A model generated the notes under the pieces. That model ran no database searches, had not been told where the DNA came from, and saw nothing but the letters and a program-made list of their open reading frames with translations. This document shows positions 55,093 through 63,725 of a stretch of DNA of 64,000 nt, one piece after another. The stretch is taken from contig NZ_RCWZ01000006.1 of NCBI RefSeq assembly GCF_003675385.1, positions 124,001 through 188,000 on the forward strand. Direction: 5' to 3'. A program made the position numbers and the translations under genes. This stretch comes from Mucilaginibacter kameinonensis. GTDB taxonomy: Bacteria > Bacteroidota > Bacteroidia > Sphingobacteriales > Sphingobacteriaceae. Position 1 is the first letter of the stretch. Each line of letters opens with the position of its first letter.

Positions 55093-55243
55093 GGCAGGTG
55101 CTACCTGTTTGTAGAAAAGCTTAAAAGCAGTTTTTGCGCCGTAGGTGCTACCCCGACGGAGCGGAGTATGTTGGAGGGGGTAGCCTCTACGAGGCAAAGG
55201 TTTGTTGCCGTTATTTTGCTACAAACAGGTATCCCCTACGGGG
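55093..55243. repeat. Composite palindromic element
   Basis: ACCTGTTTGTAG (55103-55114) and CTACAAACAGGT (55219-55230) are perfect 12-bp inverted repeats about 105 bp apart. Next to the right arm is ATCCCCTACGGGG, and near the left side is GTGCTACCCCGACGGAG, which share the CCCC-type block. It looks like a small non-coding mobile element. It takes up part of the 497-bp gene-free stretch 55021-55517. Confidence 0.7.
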
Positions 55244-55277
55244 AATTAGGAGGTAATAAAATTGTGTAGGCGCGTTG

Positions 55278-55380
55278 GCTTGAGAAGGGGCGGGGGGAGA
55301 CGAATGATAGCTGGCGTGTGTCTCTTCGTCTCGATCATAATGCTTATAACACACCCCTCCACCCCTCTCAAGAGGGGAAT
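55278..55380. repeat. Second palindromic element with G/C blocks
   Basis: CTTGAGAAGGGGCGGGGGGA (from about 55279) pairs imperfectly with ACACCCCTCCACCCCTCTCA continuing into AGAGGGG (about 55351-55377). An inner GAGACGA (55297-55303) pairs with TCGTCTC (55326-55332). It resembles the element at 7764. It follows the preceding element by about 35 bp. Confidence 0.65.
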
Positions 55381-55464
55381 CGCACGGCCCCTGCTTTTTA
55401 TAAGGATTCTATCCCCAATGTTAATAAGTTGATATCTGTTTCCCGGTAATTAAGCCGGAAGTTT

Positions 55465-55472
55465 TATTTTTG
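55465..55472 (+). promoter_or_regulatory. Candidate -7 element of parE
   Basis: TATTTTTG followed by CAG fits TAnnTTTG exactly, 45 bp before the parE ATG at 55518. It supports the ATG start and argues against the longer frame beginning at 55470. No -33 TTG was found at the usual spacing. Confidence 0.45.
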
Positions 55473-55517
55473 CAGTTAGGCGTATTTTGCGCTGTTTTAA
55501 TTTTCTACTTTATATAC

Positions 55518-57416
55518 ATGGCAGAACCAGTTAATTATAGTGAAGATAGTATCCGCTCCCTCGATTGGAAGGAGCACATCCGTTTACGTCCCGGTATGTA
55601 TATTGGTAAACTGGGCGATGGCTCTGCTTATGACGATGGTGTTTACGTACTGCTGAAGGAGATCGTAGATAACTCGATAGATGAGTTTGTGATGGGATCG
55701 GGCCGTACCATCGAGGTTAACATGAGCGATCATAAGGTATCTGTGCGTGATTATGGCCGCGGTATCCCTTTAGGTAAAGTGATCGATTGCGTATCTAAAA
55801 TAAATACAGGCGGTAAATATGATAGTAAGGCTTTCCAGAAATCGGTAGGTTTAAATGGTGTTGGTACTAAAGCGGTTAACGCGCTTTCCAACTCGTTCAC
55901 CGTACAATCATACCGCGATGGGCGCACTAAACTGGCCGAATTTGCCAAAGGTGAGCTCATTCGTGATGAAAGCGAAAAAGATACCACTCAACGCAACGGT
56001 ACCGCTATCAACTTTGTTCCTGATGATACCATTTTCAGGCATTACCGGTTTATCCCGGAGTTTGTTGAAAGCATGATCTGGAATTACGTGTTCCTGAACG
56101 CGGGCCTGACTATCAACTTTAATAATCAAAAATACTTTTCGGAACGAGGTCTTTATGACCTGCTTACCCGTAATACCGATGCTGAGACTTTGCGCTACCC
56201 GATTATTCACCTGAAAGGGGAGGATATTGAAATAGCGATGACCCACGGCCAGCAATACGGTGAGGAATATTACTCGTTCGTGAACGGCCAAAACACCACC
56301 CAGGGTGGTACGCACCAGGCGGCTTTTCGCGAAGCGGTAGTAAGAACCGTGCGCGAATTCTATAAAAAGGAGTTTGACGCTTCGGATATCAGGGCTTCAA
56401 TTGTTGCCGCTATAGCTATCAAGGTGCAGGAGCCGGTGTTTGAGTCGCAAACCAAAACCAAGCTGGGCTCACAAAACGTTGGTCCGGATGGCCCTTCGGT
56501 ACGTGGTTTTATCAACGACTTTGTTAAAAAGGAACTTGATAATTACCTGCATAAAAATACAGAAGCTGCCGATGGCTTACTGAAACGCATCCTGCAGTCG
56601 GAGCGTGAGCGTAAGGATATTGCTGGTATTAAGAAACTGGCTAACGAACGTGCCAAAAAAGCATCCTTACATAACCGCAAACTGCGCGATTGTAAACTGC
56701 ATTTTGACGATACGCACGAACGTAAACAGGATACTACCTTATTCATTACTGAGGGTGACTCGGCCAGTGGTTCCATCACCAAATCGCGCGATGTGATGAC
56801 ACAGGCCGTATTCAGTTTAAAGGGTAAGCCGCTTAACTGTTTCGGCCTAACCAAGAAAGTAGTTTACGAAAACGAAGAATTTAACCTGCTGCAACATGCA
56901 CTGAATATTGAAGACGGCCTTGATGCTTTGCGTTATAACAACATTGTGATAGCTACCGATGCCGATGTGGACGGTATGCACATCCGCCTGTTGCTGATGA
57001 CCTTCTTCCTGCAGTTTTTCCCTGATCTGGTGAAGGCCGGGCACGTTTCTATCCTGCAAACACCATTGTTCCGTGTGCGTAATAAAAAGGAAACCATTTA
57101 TTGCTACAGCGATGAGGAACGCCGCAACGCCATAGCCAAGTTAGGTAACAAGCCTGAGATCACCCGATTTAAAGGTTTGGGTGAGATTTCACCTGACGAA
57201 TTTGGCTTGTTCATTGGCAAGGATATGCGCCTTGACCCTGTAATATTAAGGGATGCCAACATTAAAGCGCTCCTGGAATATTTCATGGGTAAAAACACAC
57301 CAACCCGTCAAATGCACATTGTAAACAACCTGCGGGTTGAAAAGGATGATGAAACCATCAATCCAACATTAGCTAAAGAAGCTGATGCTGAGGAAGAGTT
57401 GCCGGTAGCAGTATAA
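55518..57416 (+). CDS. parE: DNA topoisomerase IV subunit B (ParE-type)
   Basis: The 632-residue ATPase subunit starts at the ATG at 55518 (MAEPVNYSEDS). The GHKL ATP-binding domain is visible in RPGMYIG, EIVDNSIDEF (catalytic Glu and Asn) and GVGTKAVNALS. The TOPRIM domain carries FITEGDSASGS and DADVDGMHIRL, the metal-binding Glu and Asp-x-Asp. The length is short, as for topoisomerase IV, without the GyrB insert. It is divergent from parC, 1.5 kb away, and ends at a strong terminator. Confidence 0.95.
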   Translation: MAEPVNYSEDSIRSLDWKEHIRLRPGMYIGKLGDGSAYDDGVYVLLKEIVDNSIDEFVMGSGRTIEVNMSDHKVSVRDYGRGIPLGKVIDCVSKINTGGKYDSKAFQKSVGLNGVGTKAVNALSNSFTVQSYRDGRTKLAEFAKGELIRDESEKDTTQRNGTAINFVPDDTIFRHYRFIPEFVESMIWNYVFLNAGLTINFNNQKYFSERGLYDLLTRNTDAETLRYPIIHLKGEDIEIAMTHGQQYGEEYYSFVNGQNTTQGGTHQAAFREAVVRTVREFYKKEFDASDIRASIVAAIAIKVQEPVFESQTKTKLGSQNVGPDGPSVRGFINDFVKKELDNYLHKNTEAADGLLKRILQSERERKDIAGIKKLANERAKKASLHNRKLRDCKLHFDDTHERKQDTTLFITEGDSASGSITKSRDVMTQAVFSLKGKPLNCFGLTKKVVYENEEFNLLQHALNIEDGLDALRYNNIVIATDADVDGMHIRLLLMTFFLQFFPDLVKAGHVSILQTPLFRVRNKKETIYCYSDEERRNAIAKLGNKPEITRFKGLGEISPDEFGLFIGKDMRLDPVILRDANIKALLEYFMGKNTPTRQMHIVNNLRVEKDDETINPTLAKEADAEEELPVAV

Positions 57417-57429
57417 AGAACCATGATTT

Positions 57430-57490
57430 GCCTGATTAAAGGATTCCCCTGAATATAGTAACATAGGGAGGCTTTGATCAGGCTTTTTAT
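57430..57490 (+). terminator. Terminator after parE
   Basis: GCCTGATTAAAG (57430-57441) pairs with CTTTGATCAGGC (57472-57483) with one G-T pair, with inner CCCT/AGGG pairing, and is followed by TTTTTAT. A second small hairpin, AATCCT with AGGATT, follows at 57507-57525. Confidence 0.85.
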
Positions 57491-57582
57491 ATCATGGAAA
57501 TCAAATAATCCTAAAAATCAGGATTCTTATTGAAAAATTTCCTTATCTTGTTTCCCCCTGTTTTTTAAAGGGCGAATATTGT

Positions 57583-58074
57583 ATGATAAGTCACGAAATA
57601 AAAATAGCCTTTGATGAATACGAGTCATTGGCCGATCTTGATAAAGCCGACAGGCAGCTATGCCTTGAAGCTCAGAAAGCATTAAAAAACTCACACTCTC
57701 CATATTCAAAATTCCGTGTTGGGGCTGCGCTTCGTTTACAAAGCGGTAAAATTTTACATGGCAGCAACCAGGAAAATGTAGCCTATCCATCGGGCTTATG
57801 TGCCGAACGTGTAGCACTGTTTAACTGGGGCGCCAATCATCCCGACGATCCTATTGAGGCCATGGCTGTAACGGCGCATTCGGATGAATTTCCAATTGTA
57901 AAGCCAATTACCTCATGTGGCTCATGTTTGCAGGTATTAGCCGAATGCGAAAAGAAGCAAAATCAGTCAATAAAAATTATATTGCACGCCGAAGATGGTC
58001 CGGTATGGATTATCAAAGGCATTGAAAACCAATTGCCGTTTTTATTTTTTGAAGAACGCATAGCTACCCCGTAA
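57583..58074 (+). CDS. cdd: Cytidine deaminase
   Basis: The 163-residue cytoplasmic pyrimidine salvage enzyme converts cytidine to uridine. The fold start is SPYSKFRVGAALRLQSG, with substrate loop GSNQENVAYPSGLCAERVA. The zinc ligands are C73 of CAE (with proton-shuttling Glu75), C112 and C115 of SCGSC. The usual Pro before the first of the last two Cys is Ser here. The ATG at 57583 is the only plausible start. The stop codon overlaps the start of the SGNH hydrolase by one base. Confidence 0.94.
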   Translation: MISHEIKIAFDEYESLADLDKADRQLCLEAQKALKNSHSPYSKFRVGAALRLQSGKILHGSNQENVAYPSGLCAERVALFNWGANHPDDPIEAMAVTAHSDEFPIVKPITSCGSCLQVLAECEKKQNQSIKIILHAEDGPVWIIKGIENQLPFLFFEERIATP

Positions 58075-58733
58075 TGAAAATAAAACTGTTTTTATTCTTT
58101 ATCGGCCTTGTATTCAGCGCCGGTGTATCGGCCCAGCAGGGCTTCCCGTTTGACAACGAGATCAGGGCTTTTAAACACCAGGACAGCGTAAGCTTTCCCA
58201 AGCCAAATGGTATTTTGTTTATCGGTAGCTCGTCTATCCGCAAGTGGACCGATCTGGAGCAGCGATATGCTGGCAAGCCAATTATCAGAAGGGGAGTGGG
58301 TGGCTGCGAATTGTGGCAGATAGCTGATTATTACACGCCTTATATCCTGTTTCCGTATAAACCGCGCAAAATTTTTATTTACGCCGGCGAAAATGATATA
58401 GCGGCGGGCAAATCAGCCAGGGATGTAGCGGCTTCATTTACCAAGCTTTGGGAACTCATTCATCAAAAGCTGCCAAACGCCGAGGTGTATTTTATGTCGA
58501 TAAAACCAAGCCCGGTTCGGGCTAAATACTACGATGTTGTTTACGCCGCAAATGAGCTGGTGAAAAATTACCTGAAAGGTAAACCCAAAAGTTATTATGT
58601 AGACCTGGTTCCGTCTATTTATAAACCCGGTACCACCCAACCCGATTCAAGTTTGTTTAATGACGATTACCTGCACCTTAACAGCAAGGGGTATGATCAA
58701 TGGCAAAAGGTGCTTGATCCGCTGGTAAAATAA
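58074..58733 (+). CDS. Secreted SGNH/GDSL-family hydrolase
   Basis: The 219-residue protein has a signal peptide (about 1-21, VSAQ). SGNH blocks are LFIGSSSIRKW (catalytic Ser), GVGGCELWQIADYY (Gly), IYAGENDIAAGK (Asn) and DDYLHLNSKGY (Asp and His). It is translationally coupled to cdd by a one-base overlap. The enzyme should hydrolyse an ester, perhaps on a cell-surface or dietary glycan; the substrate cannot be told. Confidence 0.88.
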   Translation: MKIKLFLFFIGLVFSAGVSAQQGFPFDNEIRAFKHQDSVSFPKPNGILFIGSSSIRKWTDLEQRYAGKPIIRRGVGGCELWQIADYYTPYILFPYKPRKIFIYAGENDIAAGKSARDVAASFTKLWELIHQKLPNAEVYFMSIKPSPVRAKYYDVVYAANELVKNYLKGKPKSYYVDLVPSIYKPGTTQPDSSLFNDDYLHLNSKGYDQWQKVLDPLVK

Positions 58734-58760
58734 AAAAGGCCCCGCACCAAACGGGGCCTT
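58731..58760 (-). terminator. Terminator of the NTF2-like gene (also acts on cdd operon)
   Basis: A perfect 9-bp stem, AAGGCCCCG (58736-58744) with CGGGGCCTT (58752-58760), closes a 7-base loop. On the minus strand it is followed by TTTTTTATTTTA, so it is best for the leftward gene, whose stop codon is about 40 bp away. It overlaps the end of the SGNH gene. Confidence 0.88.
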
Positions 58761-58797
58761 CACCTACTTACATATTAAACACTAAACTAAAACTTGC

Positions 58798-59226
58798 TTA
58801 TTTAAAAACGCTGTACACGTTTGTGATTTTCCAGCCGCTGCCGGTGTTGGTAACGGTTACATAATTGCTGCGGGTAAAAGTGTTGTATTTCATATCAACT
58901 TTTACTACTGCCAGGTCATTGTTGCTTTCAACAATTGAAGTACTGGTGATGCAATCCTGCTCGGTATTTTTGTTGGCTTTTAATAAATCAACTACTTCGG
59001 TTTTGCTAAAACTTAATACTTTAGTGCCGCGTAGCATGCTGAATTTTGCCGACTGATCTACCACATCGTTAAAGCCCTGGATTTTGCCGCGGGTCATGGC
59101 ATCAATGTATGTGTTGATCGCATAATTTTTGGTTAAGTTATCGCCATCTATTTTATTTGCTGCTTTTGCTGCGGTGCCTGCTACTAAAAGGGCTAAGCCA
59201 AGCATGATTGATTTTAAAGTTTTCAT
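58798..59226 (-). CDS. Secreted NTF2-like protein
   Basis: From the ATG at 59226 the product has 142 residues: a signal peptide (MKTLKSIMLGLALLVAGTAA, then KA), then a small NTF2/SnoaL-like fold (YAINTYIDAMTRGKIQGFND, FSMLRGTKVLSFSKTEVVDL). The end is SGWKITNVYSVFK. Similar putative lumazine-binding or DUF4440-like proteins are common and mostly unassigned. It is transcribed alone. Confidence 0.75.
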   Translation of the reverse strand: MKTLKSIMLGLALLVAGTAAKAANKIDGDNLTKNYAINTYIDAMTRGKIQGFNDVVDQSAKFSMLRGTKVLSFSKTEVVDLLKANKNTEQDCITSTSIVESNNDLAVVKVDMKYNTFTRSNYVTVTNTGSGWKITNVYSVFK

Positions 59227-59399
59227 ATTGTTGTTGTTTTTAAGGTTTTTAAATTCTAAATTGTTTTTATACTCATAAGACATCCCTACCACGCATTACG
59301 TTACAACATAAGCCACTAAATATGACGATTTAACAAACATTTAACATTTTCGCATATTTTTTAGGAATCATGATAACAGTATGCCGTTAAATAATACTT

Positions 59400-59912
59400 A
59401 TGGTTGATTTTAATACCATTATTTTACAATTTGCCGAACAGGGCGAAAAAACCGGGTGGACATACATTGAAATTCCGGCTGATATAGCACAGGAAATGAA
59501 GCCCGGAAATAAAAAATCATTCCGGGTGAAAGGTAAGCTTGATGAATTTGAAGTACGCGGAATGGCATTAATGCCCATGGGTGAAGGCAATTTTATCATG
59601 GCCTTGCGCCGGGAAGTCTGCAAATCCATCCATAAACACCGCGGCGCCATGCTGAGGGTACGTCTTGAGCCCGATGACGATTTCAAATATATTATTCCCG
59701 ATGATTTACAGGAGTGTTTAGAATATGAGCCCGAAGGCGGTGAATTTTTTCATAGCCTTGCCGAAAGCCACCGGGGATATTTTATAAAGTGGATTGATAG
59801 CGCCAAAACGGAAGCTACCCGTGCCAACCGGATAGCCAGTACGGTTAATGCCATGGTGCGCCGTATGGACTATGGCCAGATGTTAAGGGCGCAAAAAAAG
59901 GCAAGGGAGTAA
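59400..59912 (+). CDS. YdeI/OmdA-family protein (DUF1905-like plus C-terminal domain)
   Basis: The 170-residue protein has no signal peptide. The N-terminal part matches DUF1905 (GWTYIEIPADIAQEMKPGNK, FRVKGKLDEFEVRGMALMPM, LRREVCKSIHKHRGAMLRVR). The C-terminal part (about 120-165) matches the OmdA/YdeI helical region (RGYFIKWIDSAKTEATRANR). The family's function is not firmly established. It precedes the ModE gene by 3 bp and is probably co-transcribed with it. Confidence 0.82.
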   Translation: MVDFNTIILQFAEQGEKTGWTYIEIPADIAQEMKPGNKKSFRVKGKLDEFEVRGMALMPMGEGNFIMALRREVCKSIHKHRGAMLRVRLEPDDDFKYIIPDDLQECLEYEPEGGEFFHSLAESHRGYFIKWIDSAKTEATRANRIASTVNAMVRRMDYGQMLRAQKKARE

Positions 59913-59915
59913 TAA

Positions 59916-60263
59916 ATGACGCAAACTATGAGTATCCCTCCATTTAAACTTAACGGCCGTATCTGGTTAGAAATAGACGAAGAAAAAGTACTGGGGCATG
60001 GCCGGGTTGAACTGCTTGAGCGGATCCATGAGTCTGGCTCTATCAGGCAGGCTGCACTGCAAATGAAAATGTCATACAAGCAAGCCTGGGACCTGGTGAA
60101 TCATATCAATAATGGTTTCAAACAACCGCTTGTAATCTCAAAGCGAGGAGGGAAGGGAGGCGGAATAGCCTTGCTTACGCCTTTTGGACAGGAAGTTATT
60201 GAGGAGTTTAAAGAATTGCAGCAAAAATTCTTTAAGTTTTTAGAAGAAAACGGGAAAAAGTAA
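59916..60263 (+). CDS. Single-domain ModE-type transcriptional regulator
   Basis: The 115-residue protein corresponds to the N-terminal LysR-like winged-helix domain of ModE (ESGSIRQAALQMKMSYKQAW at about 39-58; then a wing with RGGKGGGIALL). The C-terminal TOBE molybdate-binding repeats of E. coli ModE are absent. It therefore either senses another signal, binds molybdate elsewhere or works with a partner. The next gene, a TonB-dependent receptor, is preceded by a ModE-box-like palindrome. Confidence 0.88.
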   Translation: MTQTMSIPPFKLNGRIWLEIDEEKVLGHGRVELLERIHESGSIRQAALQMKMSYKQAWDLVNHINNGFKQPLVISKRGGKGGGIALLTPFGQEVIEEFKELQQKFFKFLEENGKK

Positions 60264-60345
60264 AAGTTTTATTGCTTTTGCAGGCGAAAATTTCAGAATT
60301 GGCATTGATGTCTGAATAAATTATCGAATCTATTCTGCATTTTTG

Positions 60346-60369
60346 CGTTATACTTTTAAAAATATAACG
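60346..60369 (+). promoter_or_regulatory. ModE box-like palindrome upstream of the TonB-dependent receptor
   Basis: CGTTATA (60346-60352), a 10-bp spacer, and TATAACG (60363-60369) form a perfect 7+7 palindrome that matches the E. coli ModE box pattern (CGnTATA ... TATAnCG). It begins directly after CATTTTTG (60338-60345), one base off the -7 consensus, and ends 11 bp before the receptor ATG. A bound regulator would cover the likely start of transcription and thus repress. Confidence 0.75.
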
Positions 60370-60380
60370 AAAATCACTGT

Positions 60381-62387
60381 ATGAGAAAACAATTACCTAT
60401 TTTAACTCTGTTTTTTATTGCTGTAATTATGTTTTGCCACGGCAATGCTATCGGGCAAACAGCAGATACAAGCAAGAGCGTATTCAACCTTGGCCAGGTA
60501 AATATTATCGGTATCAAGGATAGTGTTCGGTCAAGCAAGCTAAATATCCATACCCTTAATTTGTATAACAGGTACGATGTTTCTCACGCGCTTAACCTGC
60601 TGCCCGGTGTTATACTTACCGCGGTGGGTCCAAGAAACGAATCGGCTATTAATGTGCGTGGTTTTGATATCAGGCAGGTACCGGTTTATTTGGATGGCGT
60701 TCCGCTTTATGTGCCTTACGATGGTTATGTGGACCTGGCCCGGTACAACACTTTTAATTTGTCTGAGATCATTGTATCTAAAGGATATTCGTCTGTACTC
60801 TTCGGCCCTAATGCCGAAGGTGGTGCCATTAACCTCATCAGCCGCAAGCCGGCTAAGCCATTTGAATTGAATGCCGTTGCCGGTTATTTAAGTGGAGCAT
60901 ACCGGCTAAATACTAACATCGGCGGTACCTTTGGTAAGTTTTATTACCAGGTATCGGCTTCTCAATTAAAGCGCGACTACTTTCCGCTATCTTCAAAATT
61001 TACACCTGTTAAAAACGAAGACGGTGGCCATCGCGATAATTCATACAGTAATGACGTAGACGTAAGCGGTAAAATTGGCTTCACCCCAACAGCATCCCAG
61101 GAATATGCCGTTGGTTATACCTATCACCATGGCACCAAAGGCACTCCTGTTTATGCCGGCGATGATACTCAGAACTCTTTATTTAAAAACCCACGTTACT
61201 GGAAATGGCCAAACTGGGATACCCGTGGTTTGTACTTATTGAGCAATAATAAACTCAACAGTACAAACGTGATTAAAACCCGCTGGTATTATGATCAGTT
61301 TAAAAACGAGATAGATAGCTACGATAACGCGTCATACAATACCATCACCAAGCCTTATGCCTTCAGAAGTATTTATGACGATTATACCCTTGGTGGCAAC
61401 GTAACTTTTGAAAACACCGATCTGAAAAATAACAATTTCAGCGTAGCCGCCCATTTTAAGCAGGACGTTCACCGCGAACATAACATTGGTGAACCTACAC
61501 GCCGCGACGCCGATAATAACTTCTATATCGGAGCTGAAGACACTTACCATATAACATCCGCATTGAAAGTAAACGCCGGCGTGGCTTATAACGACAGGCG
61601 CAGCACCCAGGCCCAGCAATACACCAACAATACAATCAGCGATTTGCCAGCCAACAGTAATGGTGCCTGGAACGTACAGGGCTTAATTCAATACGATGTT
61701 GATAATGCTAATTCATTAAGCTTTTCGGTAGCGCGTAAAACCAGGTTTGCAACTATTAAAGACCGTTACTCTTACAAATTTGGTACCGCAATCCCTAACC
61801 CAGATCTGAAAGCTGAAGACGCGTTAAACTACGACCTAACTTATCACCTGCTTATTAATGACAAACTATCGCTACAGTCATCAAGTTTCTATAGCCAGAT
61901 CAATAACAGTATTCAAACTGTAAATAATGTCGCTGTTGATCCGGTAACCAAAACCAACCAATCGCAGGTACAAAATGTTGGTCGTGCCCGATATTATGGC
62001 GGGGAACTCGCTATTGGTTATCTAATCTCCTCACAATTTAGAGTAGATGCAAATTACACGCAGATTATACGCGATAATTTATCAAATCCGCAGATCCGTT
62101 TTACTGATGTGCCAAAATATAAAGTTTTCGCTTCGTTGCAATATTCACCGCTTGCTAAACTGTATTTCCTGGCATCTGAAGAGTATAATTCAAAAAGGTA
62201 TAGCACCAGCTACGGCACAATATCCGGAGCGTTTTACCTCACCAACGTAAAAGCTCATATTACATTGGTTAAAGGCTTTGCTATTGAAGGTGGCGTAAAC
62301 AATCTTTTCGACAGGAATTACACACTGGTTGAAGGTTACCCGGAAATGGGCAGAAATTACTTTGCCAACCTGATTTATAACTACTAA
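60381..62387 (+). CDS. TonB-dependent receptor, candidate molybdate/tungstate transporter
   Basis: The 668-residue outer-membrane receptor has a signal peptide (about 1-25, IGQ), a plug domain (about 50-155; VSHALNLLPGVIL, INVRGFDIRQVPVYLDGVPL, GPNAEGGAINLISRKP) and a compact barrel ending in FANLIYNY. There is no CarboxypepD_reg extension. The combination of ModE-type gene upstream, ModE box, and following molybdopterin-type gene suggests that it carries a molybdate or tungstate complex. The ligand is inferred only from context; some other metal chelate cannot be excluded. Confidence 0.9.
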   Translation: MRKQLPILTLFFIAVIMFCHGNAIGQTADTSKSVFNLGQVNIIGIKDSVRSSKLNIHTLNLYNRYDVSHALNLLPGVILTAVGPRNESAINVRGFDIRQVPVYLDGVPLYVPYDGYVDLARYNTFNLSEIIVSKGYSSVLFGPNAEGGAINLISRKPAKPFELNAVAGYLSGAYRLNTNIGGTFGKFYYQVSASQLKRDYFPLSSKFTPVKNEDGGHRDNSYSNDVDVSGKIGFTPTASQEYAVGYTYHHGTKGTPVYAGDDTQNSLFKNPRYWKWPNWDTRGLYLLSNNKLNSTNVIKTRWYYDQFKNEIDSYDNASYNTITKPYAFRSIYDDYTLGGNVTFENTDLKNNNFSVAAHFKQDVHREHNIGEPTRRDADNNFYIGAEDTYHITSALKVNAGVAYNDRRSTQAQQYTNNTISDLPANSNGAWNVQGLIQYDVDNANSLSFSVARKTRFATIKDRYSYKFGTAIPNPDLKAEDALNYDLTYHLLINDKLSLQSSSFYSQINNSIQTVNNVAVDPVTKTNQSQVQNVGRARYYGGELAIGYLISSQFRVDANYTQIIRDNLSNPQIRFTDVPKYKVFASLQYSPLAKLYFLASEEYNSKRYSTSYGTISGAFYLTNVKAHITLVKGFAIEGGVNNLFDRNYTLVEGYPEMGRNYFANLIYNY

Positions 62388-62416
62388 TTTTAAAGTAGAG
62401 CATTATTATAGCCCCG

Positions 62417-62498
62417 CGTCATTGCGAGGAACGAAGCAATCACCGATTAGCAGATCCGCTCTGTATAGTTTGGGATTGCTTCGTTCCTCGCAATTACG
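62417..62498. repeat. Palindromic dispersed repeat, intact copy (copy C)
   Basis: 25-bp arms (62417-62441 and 62474-62498) match with one mismatch. The inside differs from copy B (15179) by only a couple of bases. It lies 30 bp after the TonB receptor stop. Two copies 47 kb apart with the same centre show recent spread or homogenisation. Confidence 0.92.
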
Positions 62499-62511
62499 AT
62501 TGGTAAATCCA

Positions 62512-62542
62512 GACTTACGAAGTTTTTAAAACTTCGTAAGTC
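62512..62542. terminator. 15-bp palindrome after copy C
   Basis: GACTTACGAAGTTTT (62512-62526) and AAAACTTCGTAAGTC (62528-62542) are perfectly complementary around one base. It is an additional palindrome in the 3' region of the receptor and 30 bp before the peroxidase GTG. With a near-zero loop it would form a cruciform or a hairpin with a loop made by opening the AT ends. Confidence 0.6.
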
Positions 62543-62571
62543 TTCATAACCCTGGTTTATTAGCAATTAAA

Positions 62572-63714
62572 GTGAAAGACAACCACGAGATAAAGCATAA
62601 ACAATCATCTTTCCAACGCATGGGCAAGATTTGCCTGGTGCTGTGCCTTTTATTTGCAATTGTTGGCTTAACAGCTTATAAAGGCATGGAGCAGGTTGTG
62701 CCCATGGGCGATTATATTTTTAATTACCCCGCCAATTTTGGTAACCGGATCAATGTACCTGCTGATAACCCCACCACACAACAAGGTGTTTATTTAGGGC
62801 GATTGCTTTTTTACGAGCCCAAACTATCTGCAACCAATACCGTGTCGTGTGGCAACTGTCATCAGCAATCAAAAGCATTTACCGATGGTCGCGCTTTAAG
62901 TATCGGTGTTAATAATGGTTTAGCGACGCGTAATTCCATGTCGCTGGCTAATTTGCTATGGGCCCGGAAGTTTTTTTGGGATGGCCGGGCTGCAAGTCTG
63001 GAAGATCAGGTTTTATTTCCGCTCACTAACCCGCACGAAATGGGACAATCTATACAGGCATCGGTACAAAAGTTAAGCAATACCCTATTGTACCCCGGCT
63101 TGTTTAAAATTGTTTATGGCGATAGTACCATAACAGGCGACCGCATAGCAAAGGCCATAGCACAATTTGAGCGGACGCTGATCTCTGCCAATTCCCGTTA
63201 TGATCAATACTTGCGTAATGCTTATAAACCCACCGATGACGAGCTGAAAGGAATGGAACTTTTTAACCATGGCCCTGATCCTGAAAAAGGTATCCGGGGG
63301 GCCAATTGTACCCATTGCCATGGCGGCCCTAAAACCTACCTTGAGCTTTTTCATAACAACGGGTTAGATAGTATATCAAAAGACGAAGGTATGGCAGCCT
63401 TTACGGGTTTGGTTACCGATAGGGGCCGGTTTAAAGTGCCAACCCTGCGTAACATAGCCTTGACTGCTCCTTACATGCACGATGGTCGCTTTAAAACGCT
63501 TGACGAAGTGGTTGCCCATTACAGCGAACACATTAAGCAATCGGTATCATTAAGCGCTTTTTTGCAGGGTGAATCAAATGAAATGGGAGGGCATTCGCTG
63601 AAACTGCTGCCTAAAGAAAAAAAACAATTAATTGCATTTCTGAATATGCTTACCGATTCTACCTTTATAACGGATAAGCGCTTTGGCAATCCGCATCAAT
63701 CAACAAAAAATTAA
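62572..63714 (+). CDS. Di-haem cytochrome c peroxidase (MauG/CcpA-type)
   Basis: The 380-residue protein starts at GTG (62572) and has an N-terminal membrane or signal helix (about 18-36). Two haem c motifs are visible, SCGNCHQ (C93, C96, H97) and NCTHCHG (C246, C249, H250), with the family's FFWDGRAASLEDQ and TLRNIALTAPYMHDGR. It reduces H2O2 in the periplasm or acts in a MauG-like oxidation. It lies 11 bp before the next secreted gene and follows the ModE-linked receptor, so it may belong to the same transcript. A role in metal handling is not obvious. Confidence 0.93.
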   Translation: MKDNHEIKHKQSSFQRMGKICLVLCLLFAIVGLTAYKGMEQVVPMGDYIFNYPANFGNRINVPADNPTTQQGVYLGRLLFYEPKLSATNTVSCGNCHQQSKAFTDGRALSIGVNNGLATRNSMSLANLLWARKFFWDGRAASLEDQVLFPLTNPHEMGQSIQASVQKLSNTLLYPGLFKIVYGDSTITGDRIAKAIAQFERTLISANSRYDQYLRNAYKPTDDELKGMELFNHGPDPEKGIRGANCTHCHGGPKTYLELFHNNGLDSISKDEGMAAFTGLVTDRGRFKVPTLRNIALTAPYMHDGRFKTLDEVVAHYSEHIKQSVSLSAFLQGESNEMGGHSLKLLPKEKKQLIAFLNMLTDSTFITDKRFGNPHQSTKN

Positions 63715-63725
63715 ACATCATATCC

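Noticed and set aside
51265..57416. Calling the divergent pair gyrA and gyrB
   Set aside because: The B subunit is short, lacks a GyrB insert, and the pair is chromosomally linked with Bacteroidota parC/parE-like ends, so topoisomerase IV is the better reading, although not certain.
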